A DNA stretch of 64,000 nt, from contig OZ176052.1 of NCBI GenBank assembly GCA_964247055.1, positions 8,680,001-8,744,000 of the forward strand, in the 5' to 3' direction. This document shows positions 51,901 to 63,500 of this stretch, one piece after another; the first letter of the stretch is position 1, and the number at the start of each line of letters is the position of its first letter. The translations under genes were made by a program, and so were the position numbers. A model generated the notes under the pieces. The model ran no database searches, had not been told where the DNA came from, and worked only from the letters and a program-made list of their open reading frames with translations. This DNA comes from Paragordius varius (taxonomy: Eukaryota > Nematomorpha).

Positions 51901-53721
51901 TATAAGATTTTAAGCTATTTATAAATTGTAAATATCTCATAAAATGATAATGAATTTAAAGATCTCAAGATTCATCATTATTTTTTTCATTAATTTTCGC
52001 TTCGCCCAATTTCTATTTTCTCTCAATATTTTAAAAACTTGGTCGTAAACAAATAAAGAATTTTGCTACAAAAAAATTTGCTTAAGCTATCTCATTAAAA
52101 AAATGACCCTCTTTTTTGCGCTTGTAAGTAGGCATTACTAACGATGTATTTACATTAAACGAAAGAAATTAAGATGGTTTTAACTAATTTTAAGTTTGCC
52201 ATTATGCTAAAAAGTGACTTATCGTATTTCTTACGCAATTGTTAAATGATCTAATATGACATATTTTAGGGAAATCATCTGAGTGGACAGCGGCTATCCG
52301 CGATTACAATTACCGGCCCTTTAAGAAGATTAAACAGTGCCGCTCCGAGATTTTCGTTCCTTTCACCAAACCATTCTCATCTGCTTCATCCTTATCACAT
52401 TACAAACGATCCTGGTTATCTCTCGCCCCTAACACGAAGCGTCAAACCCTTTTCCCCAACAACAATTGCTACTTTGGTAGAGGGGAGAGCGGGGAATCAA
52501 TTCCACCCCACCAATCAGAAAACCCCAAAATACTTACCATGTCACCAAAACACAATTTCCACAACAGCGAAGGACATGATTCCAACTTCCGAGAAGAACA
52601 TAAAAAGTACAAAAATCAGTACTTCAATGGACTCTTACGAGGCTCCTCCTCAACAACAACGAATTGCAATGGCCCGGTCAGTCGGAAAGATGTCACATCA
52701 TCTCTTTCATCAACGGCGTTCAACGTCGGCCCTTCGAAATCGACAAGTCTTTTTTGGGCTAAACAGCACCCATCATCATGGCAAACACAATCTCCCTCAA
52801 AACCACTTGTCAAATACATTGATGATTTCCTCTGTTTACCCAAGCCAAAACACGTCAATGGATACTTATCAAAAGAAAAAAATGAGCTTGATATCAAAAA
52901 TAAAATCAGTTCCGACTCTGCAACACCTTTGGTGTTTGGCAGAGAAACGGCCGGGAAAGGTATTGAACCACAAACCACAAGTAATTATTCAAACCTCGGA
53001 GAAAATGGTCGAACTTCCGTTAAATTCATCACAAACGATCCAATGTCTCCCGAATGAGGCCGTTTACCTTCACTCAAATTATGATAATAAAATTGATAAC
53101 AGAGCAGTAACTAATCACCATAAAGGAGAAAAAAATTTAAACATTATTAATTATTCTGCTTTAAACAACACTATACCCAAACCAACCCTAAAAACCAGTG
53201 CAATATTAAATCGTGTTAGAAATCTTTTTTGCTTAAAAAGACAATTAAATAAATCCAATGATCAACAATTAAATACTTCTGCTAGCACCACCAATATTAT
53301 TATTGGTTTAAATAAGAATGATAACAATATTTTATGTAACTCAACCAATGGTACTGTTTCATCAAACACATCAGATGAAGAAAATAAACCAAAAAAATAC
53401 TCATTTAACAAAATAATCCATAATGCTGAAAATGTTTCAAATTCCTCGGCCCCCAATCGTTTTAATTGTTGGCTAAATTATCTAAATAATTCTGCCGTTC
53501 CTTTCTCAAACAACATACAAACGACACAACTTAGTGTAGGAAGTGAAAACAATTTTGTAAATTTTCAAGGGGCAAAGCTCATAGAATTTGCTCATAACAA
53601 AGGATATTATGTAGGCGAGGGTAAGGCTTATACTTATTACTCCCCCAAAAAGGGAAAAATGTTAACTCATAAAAGATCAAGTACCCAAACCTCTAATGAA
53701 ACCGAAGAAACTTTTATTTAA
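36632..53721 (+). CDS. Pdfr: PDF neuropeptide receptor, class B GPCR (13 exons, ~926 aa)
   Basis: Secretin-family receptor; best match is the pigment-dispersing-factor receptor. Exons: 36632-36776, 43846-43953, 46510-46664, 47283-47386, 48826-48988, 49064-49220, 49332-49395, 49565-49634, 49701-49786, 49978-50155, 50496-50553, 50722-50762, 52270-53721; phases close to 927 codons. The ectodomain has the six hormone-receptor-domain cysteines (ECPS, YCNA, VICWPP, QSCPP, RKCDFNGRW, YTMC) and N-glycosylation sites NAT and NYT. Seven helices follow: TM1 in exon 4, TM2 in exon 5, TM3 in exon 6 (LCESF cysteine), TM4 in exons 6-7, ECL2 CW with TM5 in exons 8-9, and TM6-7 in exon 10. KAVKAAIVLLPLLGIT and SFQGFFVSLIYCF are PDFR-like TM6/TM7 signatures. 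No clear signal peptide. The cytoplasmic tail is unusually long (over 500 residues), S/T/N-rich, mostly in one exon. Distinguishing it from CT/DH31 receptors rests on the TM6 signature. Confidence 0.9.
38358..38640 (+). mobile_element. hAT MITE of the GGCCCGCG family, copy 4
   Basis: Starts CAGGGGCGTCTAACACGCGA and ends with GCGGCCCGCGAAGCCATTTG followed by GAACACCCC. The family boxes GCCCGCGAAAAATTT and GCGGCCC appear at both ends. No 8-bp duplication is visible, so it may be old or internally rearranged. Confidence 0.6.
38835..39115 (+). mobile_element. TTAA-flanked palindromic MITE, copy B (internally deleted)
   Basis: Shares both ends and the ATACCCC/GGGGTATCC hairpins with copy A (835-1414). 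Lacks about 300 bp of its middle, joining after 'aatttaaatttatg' to 'tcaagtattttt'. TTAA at 38835-38838 and 39112-39115. It lies in Pdfr intron 1. Confidence 0.7.
39947..39994. repeat. TA dinucleotide microsatellite
   Basis: An uninterrupted run of about 24 TA units in Pdfr intron 1. Confidence 0.95.
41020..41410. repeat. Minisatellite with 80-bp higher-order repeat
   Basis: A basic unit of about 20 bp, AAAAAATGTTGCGTTTGCTT-like, repeats throughout. Within it an 80-bp block repeats almost exactly: GTTTGGATGA recurs at 41071, 41151 and 41231. The units decay towards 41400. The 82-codon minus-strand open frame here is an effect of the repeat. Confidence 0.9.
46697..46865. mobile_element. Small GGCGTNGCT-type MITE
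   Basis: The left end CAAGTGGCGTCGCTAAGGGG and the reverse complement of the right end, CAGAGGCGTAGCTTGC, are imperfect inverted repeats followed by G/C-rich subterminal stretches (GGGTCGCC and GGGGGCGCC). TA dinucleotides flank both ends. It lies in Pdfr intron 3, about 30 bp downstream of exon 3. Confidence 0.55.
52284..53057 (+). other. Second long open frame overlapping the Pdfr tail exon
   Basis: A 257-residue open frame in a different register from the main Pdfr tail. It would be read if exon 13 used the AG ending at 52283 instead of 52269; both acceptors are phase-compatible with exon 12. Its translation starts WTAAIRDYNYRPF, includes LVKYIDDFLCLPKPK and ends NDPMSPE. The exon is visibly more GC-rich over exactly this overlap and becomes AT-rich after 53057, where only the main frame remains open. 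It could be an alternative receptor tail or a chance open frame. Confidence 0.3.
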
Positions 53722-53947
53722 CACGTTTTGTTGTTAATATTATCTAGTCACAATCATAAAATTATCCGACATATGTGCATATAAATATTTTATTTTAATT
53801 GAACAAATTAAATTTATATTATATATTTTGACGATAAAAGACTGGTTTATATATCATCCGTACATAGAAATAAATGTAATATAACGAATATAATTTATTT
53901 AAAGTTGGTCGTGTGATTAATGATAAATCTAACACAAAAAGAGATAT

Positions 53948-53953
53948 AATAAA
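53948..53953 (+). terminator. Candidate Pdfr polyadenylation signal
   Basis: AATAAA about 230 bp after the Pdfr stop, just before the convergent Wls gene ends at 54232. Weak evidence given base composition. Confidence 0.3.
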
Positions 53954-54231
53954 ATAAAATAGATTCTTGATATAATATTAAATTTAGACTGAAAATATAG
54001 AATCAATCACATTGAATATTTTGGTATGAGACCACATATAATTGGTAAAGTTAAATGCTATATCACTGTCACATATTATATCAATGCAAAATATTTTTTG
54101 ATATATTACAATAAAATCTCTAAAAAATGAATAATTTATAAATCGATGATAAAATAGGGATGAGATTCGGTGATTTTTCCACAAAAATTTGAGATTTTTC
54201 ACGAGCCTGAAGAAAGTCACTGAAAGATATT

Positions 54232-57200
54232 TCAATCCAAATTTTCTTTTCGCAAAAGTGTCATCATTGATGTTGATTCGGGAATTTCTGAAGTCACTTT
54301 CGAAAATCGAACATCATAAGTTTTGGCAGATTGCTCTGTCAAATTTATGCATTCTTGTTCCTCTGTAAAATCTATATTAATAAAAAAAATTAAAAATATT
54401 TATATCCAAAATAATATATTTAATTAACAGTTAAATGCAACGATCAAATTGAAGTCGTTTGTGATAAATTTGTACTTATAACATTGATGCACCGAAATAT
54501 AAAAAATAATAAAAATTGATATTACATATTTTATGGATAAACTTGTAGGTAAAAATTTAGCCAACATACATGTGTGCATTTGCTAACAAAAAATGTAAAA
54601 ACTATTTTTTATATTTAAATTAGCTGTGATCTTAAAAAAATTAACTTTAATAAGCGTTAATAAAAAAGGCGAGATTTGGCAGTCGTAAAAAAATGACTTC
54701 TTTAATATGAAGCTTTATTAATATTTTGGTTTATTATATAAATTTTATTAGGATAGAAGCCTGAATTTGAATTAGAACCGTTCCTTACAGTATTTTCTTT
54801 CAATTTAAATATGGTCTGGGGTTTTTAATTGCCCCAAAATTTGAAGTGCTAAAATAACTTTAAAATTAAGGATTTTCTGGTTCATTAATCTTTATATATG
54901 TATATTTTAGGTTTTTTGGCGTTTTTATATTTAAAAAAGTGTTTTTAATTTTATCCTATATAACATAAAAAAATATTCATGTACAACAATTAATAAAGTT
55001 AATAAAACATACCGTCAGTCTTGTTTTTATGTGATGGCGCATAAAATATAAGTATGGATAACACGTAAAGATTCCACATCCCATAAACGCCGGTGTAGAA
55101 TGCCGATGTGTACTGTAAATTAGGTAGTATGCCTATTAAGAAGATATATAAAATTTTGATGATTTAACATTATCGAAAATTAGCTGGTAAAATATACTTT
55201 TTATACTAGTTGCAAACTTAGCACATTTTTCTTGAAAATGTGGCATTATTGGGTTAGTACAATACAATAACTCTCATTGTTGGAACCAAATTTTTTTAAT
55301 ATAATATTGCTTAACACACAAAATATACCTTGAAATCAATGAATTTACATGAGTATAAGTATTATATACAGCCAATTAATTTTATGAATTATACACTTCT
55401 AAAAATGCACCAATCAATTCTCACATTATCTTTCAAAATTTTAGACAAGAGTTCATGAGTAATTTTGAAAGTTTAACTTTAATATTACAAATATCTAATA
55501 CAAAACAGTTTAATATGCTAATAATGTTATTCCTTATTTTAAAGTTAAAAACAGACTAAACATTTATATTAAATTTAATATTTTCTAAATAATTTTAGCA
55601 AAGATAATAACCTTTGTGGGCTCTATCATCATCAAGGTCAGTCCATTTCCAATGATTTTCACTAACGTGGCTTATGAGGAAATAACTGATTGTCATACCA
55701 GCACAAACGCAAGTAACACCCATCAAAAATTTAAAACGATAGATAATACCCTAAATTTTGAGGGGGAAAGAAAAAAGTTATATGTCTTGGAGTTAAATTA
55801 ATAAGATAGCAATAAGTAATTCATAAATAACATATGAGGGTTATTCAAAAAATATATACAGTATTATAAAAAAATATTTTTTTAACCTAGATTTACTAAT
55901 AAGACCTATTTTGTTTTAGGTTGCAAAATGAATAGAGATGTAAATTGGCAAAACCCACAATAACTTAAATTTTTTGTTTATTGTTTATCTATATCTTGCA
56001 AATCTAGATGAAAAACCACCATTAAAAGTGGAAAGGAGCGTATGACATATTATAAATTAAAAAAAATAATCGGAGAATATACTTATTAACGAAAAAACTT
56101 ACTTCATATTTGAGTTTAATGGTTTTATTCATGGCCGGGAGCATAAGTCGTTTACGAGAGATGTTTCTAAATACGCGATAAACCAAACTTCCCAACAATA
56201 TTATGTAGACAAATAGACATAACGAGGAAAGTGCCAGTATTGAAACAGCCAATTTATTTCCAGCCTCTGTCGACCAAATATTGAAAAATGGGTCCTGTAA
56301 TTCAACACCCCTAGGAATAAAATATCGTTGTTTTAAGAGTTTCAATTAAAAACTTGGAGTTATTTGATAATAATTATGGGTATTTTCATTTTTTAAGCAT
56401 CAAAACATGTATAAATTACTTTCAAAACTAATGTAAAGAAAGTTACATCATAAAATTTAAAACAATTGTTTTTAAAATGTTTGACAAATATATATATACC
56501 TTTCACAAACTTCAAATATGAATAAAACGACAGATCCAAATCCAACGCCACCCAAATAATGCCAATAAGCAGAGAGATGATTTCGTGGGACATCATCCTA
56601 AGAAGTTAATTAAAAATTTCATAAAAGCGAAATACATTTTATTTGACTTTATGCCACGTAAAATATTATTACAAGTGGATAAAACATCTTACTATTAAAT
56701 GTTCCCCACAAAATATGATCCAAAATATGAAAAGTGATGCATAGAATAAGCCTTGTCGAATATCGCTGTAGAATAACATGTAGGGCATATTGAACCACAA
56801 AGTGAACACATCTATTGGAACTAATCAAATTGATATAAAAATTAGTAGCGGAACGAATAAAATTGTAAAATAATGACTGAGAATTAAAAAATATTTCAAT
56901 ATATACTATTTAAAAAGGTCATAGATATTCCCAACATAAGGATAGTGTATTCCAATAATGAAATCCCAGTTTTAACATAATTTCGCGTAGATTGTAATTG
57001 TTGACCATTTTCTACAGAGAGAATAATTGGATTTTATAATACTGGGAATAATTTTAAATAAATAATCACAAAAATTGTACTATTAAAGAGGGGGTTTGAT
57101 TCGGAGTTAGTAACATTCTTGTTATTGTGCCCATTTGTAATGTGACTTTGGTCTTTATATGTGAATGTATCTTTGTTGCCTGGCTGATATTTTATTAGAA

Positions 57201-59376
57201 CTCGCCTCCAAAACCATATAGTAAAAGCCAGGATAATTGGAAACCAAATTATTTTCAAGCTAAACCAAATACGGGTAAATCCACCGTTTTGATGTATTTC
57301 CTAAACAAACATATAATAAAAATTAAAAAGTTAAAATTATTTATGTTTTTAACTGAGTGTTTATTCAATTTGCAGTAAACTTGGTATATATGTTTGACAC
57401 ATTTTAAGATATAAATGAAAAAATTCGACATAAATTTATGAACAGGAAGCGGAGACCCAACTTAATTTTTCTGATAAAGCCAAAAATGATGGCTAAAAAC
57501 TTATAACCAATTCTGATTACCTTTTAAAAAACTACTACCCTGTTTAACAACCTATAAAATGCCTACCGTTTCTATACATTTTTAAGGACATGTAATATAC
57601 CGATTTTATTTTATAACTGGTTCGACTCACCCATGTCAAAAACAAACCTAAAAGCAAATAAAAAATTACCACGAGCCATAAATCTTTGACTTTTCCCAAT
57701 CCTTTGTTAAGGCCCATAGATATGTTTGTGGGTAGTCGGAGATTTATGAGATAATAATCATGATAAACATTTCCCAATTCAAATAAGGGAATTGTGCTAC
57801 AATTGTAGTAGTACCCATCAATTTTCTATATGATATGGATAAACTGCTTTATTTTATAAAAGATATCAAAGTTATTACTCATTTAAATAATGCCCTTTTA
57901 AATTTGAAATGTCAAGTTTAATATTTAAAACCAAAACTGACTAATTATTTTTATCAACTTAGATATTATAAAAATGAATAGATATAATTCAATGATATTT
58001 TATATCATGTTGATATAAATATAGTCACAACAAAGTGTGAAAATTATCTTACATATTGTTACATTAAAAATACACTATAATTCTTAACAAAATGAATTTA
58101 TTTAGATAATTTAAAAGTACTATTAATATACCATTTCGTCATCTATGTGACAATTCAAAAGGCGATCTTGTACTGCATGAGCCATAAACTTCCATTTATT
58201 AGGCTGATCCCATTTATTACGATATCCTAGCTTACTTTCGATACGAATGTACTTGGATGCTATAAATAGAATGGATAAAAAAGGCTTCATAAAATAAATA
58301 ATACATTTATTGGATAACGAAACACATTTTTGACAATGCTCTTGTTGGTAAAACATAAATTGTATAATTTTACATAAATCAAATATTTACTCATTTCAAT
58401 ATGTTTCTTATATTCAATATCAATCATCAGTAAACCGAGCATTGAATTAAACCAGCGCGACATGTCCAAATCAAATCCATCTTTAGGCAAAGGGATCTAT
58501 CCAAAAACAAAATATAAATAAGTTTTTTTTATAAATAATATGGAGGGGTAAAACTGTTAAATACAAAAACCGATTTGATTTTTTTTATAATAATGTTTTT
58601 TTTTTCATTTTTAAGGAAAGGGATGATAAGCCGAAACGCGTATTTTAATAGTTATGAAGGCCGGTGATAAAAATCAAATAACTAATTTGATATTTTTTCA
58701 AATAGTTTTATACCGTTCCTTTTAATCTTTATAAACACCTTTATATTGTTGTAAATGCATTTTCAATTATAACATTCATTTTTTGTTTTATAACAGTATT
58801 AAATAAATATGGTTGACCAAATTCAACCTGGAAAACAAAGATAACATCATTGGCGTGCATATTGTGTTGTCGGGAAAAGGCATTTAATTCTTCTTCATCC
58901 ATGCTATTAAGGTCAAACGTGTAACAATTTGATTTCTCCATCGGTCTCAAAAATAAAAATTGGTCGGGTCCGGCATCAAAAATGTGATTTTGGTCAAAAC
59001 AGGTCGTAGCAAGTATTTGTTGGACGCTAGTGGGTGAAGGCGCTAAATTAAAATAATAGCTTAAATGTATGATTACTATAACCATTTCAAGATTATTTTT
59101 CAAAAATGTTTATTGTGGAGGAAAATATAGTAATTCGCTACACAAAAAGGCAAAATATAGGCAAAATAAAATATGAGAGTTCGGTTCATTACCTTTTTAA
59201 AAAATTGGTGTTTTAATCTAAAATATTCAATATTAATTTTATATATAAGTATAAAATCAATATTATATACCGATAAGTCCTCCGAGCAAAAAGCAAAGAA
59301 TTTGAAAACCGAATAAAATCAGGCAAATTATAATTAGCTTTTTGCCGCTTAATCGTTCCAATATAGTTCCAGCCAT
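54232..59376 (-). CDS. Wls: Wntless / Evi / Sprinter, Wnt cargo receptor (13 exons, 619 aa)
   Basis: Multipass receptor that carries lipid-modified Wnts from ER/Golgi to the surface. Exons from the 5' end: 59376-59271, 59042-58828, 58496-58391, 58259-58132, 57825-57670, 57300-57081, 57011-56907, 56820-56693, 56597-56500, 56310-56103, 55750-55612, 55132-55013, 54362-54232; all phases agree. It begins [14 protein letters not shown] with TM1 [15 protein letters not shown], like other Wls proteins. The luminal domain includes [28 protein letters not shown] and LINLRLP. Membrane-region signatures are [69 protein letters not shown] and FYAPSHKN. A charged/NST-rich insertion of about 40 aa lengthens the loop after FWRR in exon 6. 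The E6-E7 intron (69 nt) is the shortest here. Exon 9 is read in the [12 protein letters not shown] register. Orthology is clear over the whole length. Confidence 0.96.
54700..54852 (-). mobile_element. TTAA-type MITE, copy C (fragment, reverse)
   Basis: On the minus strand it reads like the left part of copy A: 'tttagcacttcaaattttgg' then ACCCCAGAC, 'ggaacggttctaattcaaat' and 'cttctatcctaataaaa'. Only this end is present. It lies in the last Wls intron. Confidence 0.6.
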
Positions 59377-59466
59377 TAAAAAATTAAATTACACCCTACA
59401 CCATATAAAAATCATGTGTATTGCCTGGATTGTCATACATACATATTTCCCGCAAAATTTAAATTT
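59377..59466. promoter_or_regulatory. Probable bidirectional promoter between Wls and ESCO
   Basis: Only 90 bp separate the Wls start codon (59376, minus) from the ESCO start codon (59467, plus). Both genes' initiation signals must lie here, or overlap the opposite gene's first exon, unless a 5' UTR intron exists. No TATA box can be distinguished in this A/T-rich sequence. Shared regulation is an inference from spacing. Confidence 0.55.
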
Positions 59467-60276
59467 ATGAAATTGAGAAAAAGATTTAAAAATAAACAAC
59501 AGCTAATATTAGTATAATTAAGTTATATTTTTTAGGATTATGGCCAAAAAAATAATGGATATATTAAATGTAAGGAGTGCAATATGCTTTATGATGATAA
59601 ATCGCTGGATGACCAAAAATTGCACAAACAAATGCATAAAATCTACAACACTTCAATACCATATAAAGTATTTTTTACCATTTAATTAAGGCAATAAATA
59701 CTAATCGCATTCTCAAAGAATATTATGATGGTGTAATCACGTACCTGTGTCCATCGGATAAATTTTTTTCTAGTCCTAAAATACGGCAATTATTTATTTT
59801 ATTTGAACGGGAATTATCAACTTCGCAATCTCCGATAAAAGACAATATGAAAGTTGATTTAATAGTTTATCATAGCTTTTTTTATATGTCCATAATAATT
59901 ATATCATAGGATGCTGCGTATCTGAACCTCTTGAAACAGTATATTTATTTGTACTAAAAATAGGCCAACGAAATAGATAAAAGCCAATTAAATGCTAAAG
60001 ATTTTATAACAGCATCCGATCAATCGAAAATTGTTAGCGTGAAATGCGGTATAAATAAGATTTGGGTTCATTCAAACTATAGAAAACGGCAAATCGCCAC
60101 TAGACTTCTTGACACAATTTTGTAAGAAACTTTCTTTATATTAAAATTTTAGAATTAATTTTTATTACGGCAATATTTTGGATAAATGTGATCTTGCCTT
60201 CAGTTCTCCAACCGAGGATGGTTGGAATTTTATCAAGAAATATATGATGGATCAAGAAACAATCAAGATTTATTAA
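59467..60276 (+). CDS. ESCO: ESCO/Eco1 cohesin acetyltransferase with micro-introns (227 aa)
   Basis: Acetylates Smc3 to establish sister-chromatid cohesion. Exons: 59467-59511, 59536-59667, 59691-59852, 59876-59938, 59964-60121, 60153-60276. The introns are 24, 23, 23, 25 and 31 nt, each GT..AG; every one contains an in-frame stop or shifts the frame. Removing them gives a protein aligning with the human ESCO1/2 C-terminus almost without gaps. QQLILDYGQKNNGYIKCKEC matches the conserved GQK..G..C.SC start. The zinc finger is C-x2-C-x14-H-x3-H. The remainder matches in order: RILKEYYDG, LFLYVHNNYIIGCCVSEP, CGINKIWV, the acetyl-CoA-binding-region RKRQIATRLLDTI, and AFSSPTEDGWNFIKKY (AFSDPTPDG in vertebrates). 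The long N-terminal extension of animal ESCO1/2 is absent; Wls begins 90 bp away on the other strand. Convergent with the DIP-like gene. Confidence 0.93.
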
Positions 60277-60351
60277 ATGCATTTATAACTTTTTATATCA
60301 ACATCACATTCACATTATTTATATTATTATATTTATGTATCATCATCAATC

Positions 60352-60357
60352 AATAAA
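60352..60357 (+). terminator. Candidate ESCO polyadenylation signal
   Basis: AATAAA 76 bp downstream of the ESCO stop and before the convergent stop at 60537. Spacing is plausible, but the hexamer is common in this composition. Confidence 0.35.
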
Positions 60358-60536
60358 TGCAATCTTTATAATTTTTGCTTAATGTGGTGCGTTCTGGTGA
60401 ATCCCATTTATCGACTTGATCTGTATCGTCTGTTGTGCTTCCATACCCAGTTCCCTGAGAGGTCAAATTATAGTAGAGACTCTGATTGTAGCACCATCAA
60501 TTTGTTTAAGGTTTAAATTGTGTAAAAAATTTGCCT

Positions 60537-63500
60537 CTAAAGTAGTATATCATCTAATCCTTGCAGCATAAATTTCCCCACAACTCCAATCACCAATGTT
60601 ACAGTAATGATATAATGTGGAAAGGAAAAGCGAATTTGGGTTGAACCGCCACTGATATAACTTGTGTAAGGTTGGCTACTGCTTTGTTCAATATCGTTTG
60701 ATACGTCATCGATTTGGTGTTTATGGGCATACAAACCTTTTGTGCAAAAAAAGAGAATACATTTTTTTCTAAAATCCCTTGGAAGGAAAATGTAATAATA
60801 ATGGATTAACAAAATATAAATTTTGGATAATGCCAAAATAGTGGTAAATTATATAAATTTATAAACAAAGATCACTGATTTTTTGTTAAAACTAGGGATT
60901 TAAACCAGAAGCGTTTTAGTAACGGAACAATTTGGAACCACAATGATTTTCTATTTTTCTAAAATTTTGATCATTTATTTTTTCAAAGGAGAGCATGCAT
61001 TAAATTTTTATAGTTAATCTCATAATATGTTTGCTGACTTTAATCCATATTGCATTAATATAATAGGTTATCCGTAAATTGAAATGAAACCAAATCACAA
61101 TCATTGGATCAAAAAAAACAATGTAAATTTTTTTGCGCAAAGAATATACTAAAAAATTCTTTAAAACCGGAATTTCGGATCCAACCTTTGGTTAAAACCT
61201 TGATCAACAATATTTCGATTTCAGTCATATTTAAACCAATTTATATTTTATGAAAAGCAAAATATATTAAGCATTTTAATAAATTGTATCGTGGGTTTTC
61301 TTCGTTTCTAAACGCAAACTTACAAAAATACTTTATAAGGGATTATTTGCCACAATTTTTACAATAGCATATCTTAGATTAATTCCAAAATAAACATCTT
61401 TTCCGAATACCATTACCTTAGTAAATTTTAAAATTAAAATTTCGATTCTCGTTATATTTTATGGGAACCATATTAATTTTTAATAATGAAGCAAGATATA
61501 AGTTGCAATCTTACCAATATGATCTTTAATATTGTTGTCGTATTTGGTGGCTTCATCATTTCTTGTCATTGTTGTAGTTTGTGGCGGTATTGTCGATTTA
61601 TAAATGACTATTTGAAATTAATATATGAAAAGGATTTAAAATAATATATTAGACATAATGAAAATATAAATATTTAGTTTTATTTTTTTAAAAAAAATTA
61701 TGATTTAATTTCATTTTTCGTAATTTTAGTTATACAGCTCTATATTGATGTATCAATTAAGTATATTTTCGCCATTCTTAATTTTGGTAAAGTTGATATT
61801 AGCATATCTTAAATCCTTTTTTGATTTAAAAGTTATATTACGCGTTAAATTTGGAATTTCGTGAGCCTTATTAGACATTTTGTTAAAAAATAATTTACAA
61901 GTATACAGTTATCAATAATATCATTTACTTCAAAAATCAGCCAACATATTTAGCATTGGTATAAAAATGTGTAAACAATTAACGAAGAGTAAAATGTAAG
62001 GATAACTAATAACAACCTCTAATCCTAAAATTTTTTCTATCCTTCCCATAATCATTTTTACCGACACATCTATAAATCCCAGAAAGTTGTGGATGTCCCT
62101 TGGGTATGTGCAAAACTGTCTCCATGACATCCGGTGATAAATGACGGTTATATATCATTCTAGATTCAAATTTTTTTATTTTAATTTGGTAAATATATAT
62201 ATATATAGGTATATAATTTTCCTTATGGTTTTAAAAATAAAATTTAGTTTGTTAATTAACAAATTATATATACATATCACGTTGGAAATCGACTCTTTAA
62301 ATTAAACTTATGACTTTAATACTTTGTAAATTTGACTAATTAAATATATTTAAAGTAAACACTCTTACATAAAATTAAAAATACTATATAAATGATTTTT
62401 TAATAAGAAAATATTTAGAAAAATATAAAATTAATAAATGTTGATAGACTTACATGTGTATATTGTTAGTAATTTTGACCCTATCTTTGAGCCAAATTGT
62501 GTTTGGAGAAGGGTAGCCCTTAAACAAACAGCTAATGTTAATAGAATCACCTGTGTAGGAGATATCATCGTTGATAAGGCCCAAAGTATGAGCTTTGTTT
62601 GATGGCTCAATATCCACAATTTTCGGTGGATCTATAAATTATCATTAGTAAAAGTACTTCTAGTATTTTAATAAAATAAATTATTGGTGACATTTTTTAT
62701 TTTTACCTGAAATCGACGCGGTATATATTTAAAAAAACAATTTCAAAGATCTTTCTTGGACAAGTAAGCAGTACCATAAAAAATAAGGGTATTATTTATT
62801 TTTAGAGTTTTTATTTTTATAAAATGTAGTAGACAGGTTAGGGTTTGGGATTATACAAATAAAAAGTAAATGGACTGATTTTTTTGTTAATTTAAAAATT
62901 AACCGTTGTGATCAATTAATTTAAACTTATAATATTACTATATCTTAACACTCAACCTATGTGATATGATTTAATTTGTATCGCATGATAAGCTTATGTC
63001 TAATTTTTTAGAGCTTCAAAGCTACGGTCCAACCAGGACAGACCTAGCCCACTCTAGCACATTATAAAACAAAAAAATTTGATTTTTGAATTTTTTATTC
63101 TTTTTCATGTTTGTTACTGTAGTAAAAAACACAATTTTAATTATTTTAATCAATTTATTCAAAAAATAGTGATTCTAGTTAAATACCAAATAAACAGATT
63201 GAAAAACTCGTCCAATAATGATCACAGTTAAAAATATTTTAAAAAAAAATATTTTTCACTGTAAAAATGGTAAACCTCATATAATTTATATTAATAATTT
63301 TACATTTTATGTTAACTTGAATTTGACGGCTTACACTTGGTTGAATTCCATTTTCTGCCAAACAGACATAAATTCCAGCATCATGGCTACTAACATTGTT
63401 TAAAATAAGTTCTGTCCCTTGCTTGTTTAGGAGAACTATATAAATTATATATTATAAAATCATTGTGGGAAAACTGAAAATAATTTAATTTGGATTATAT

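Noticed and set aside
52616-52978. 120-codon minus-strand open frame opposite the Pdfr tail exon
   Set aside because: Antisense shadow in a GC-richer exon with no family resemblance.
56393-56596. Minus-strand frame starting [10 protein letters not shown] over Wls exon 9
   Set aside because: Shifted register. The [12 protein letters not shown] register matches Wls and joins in phase to exons 8 and 10.
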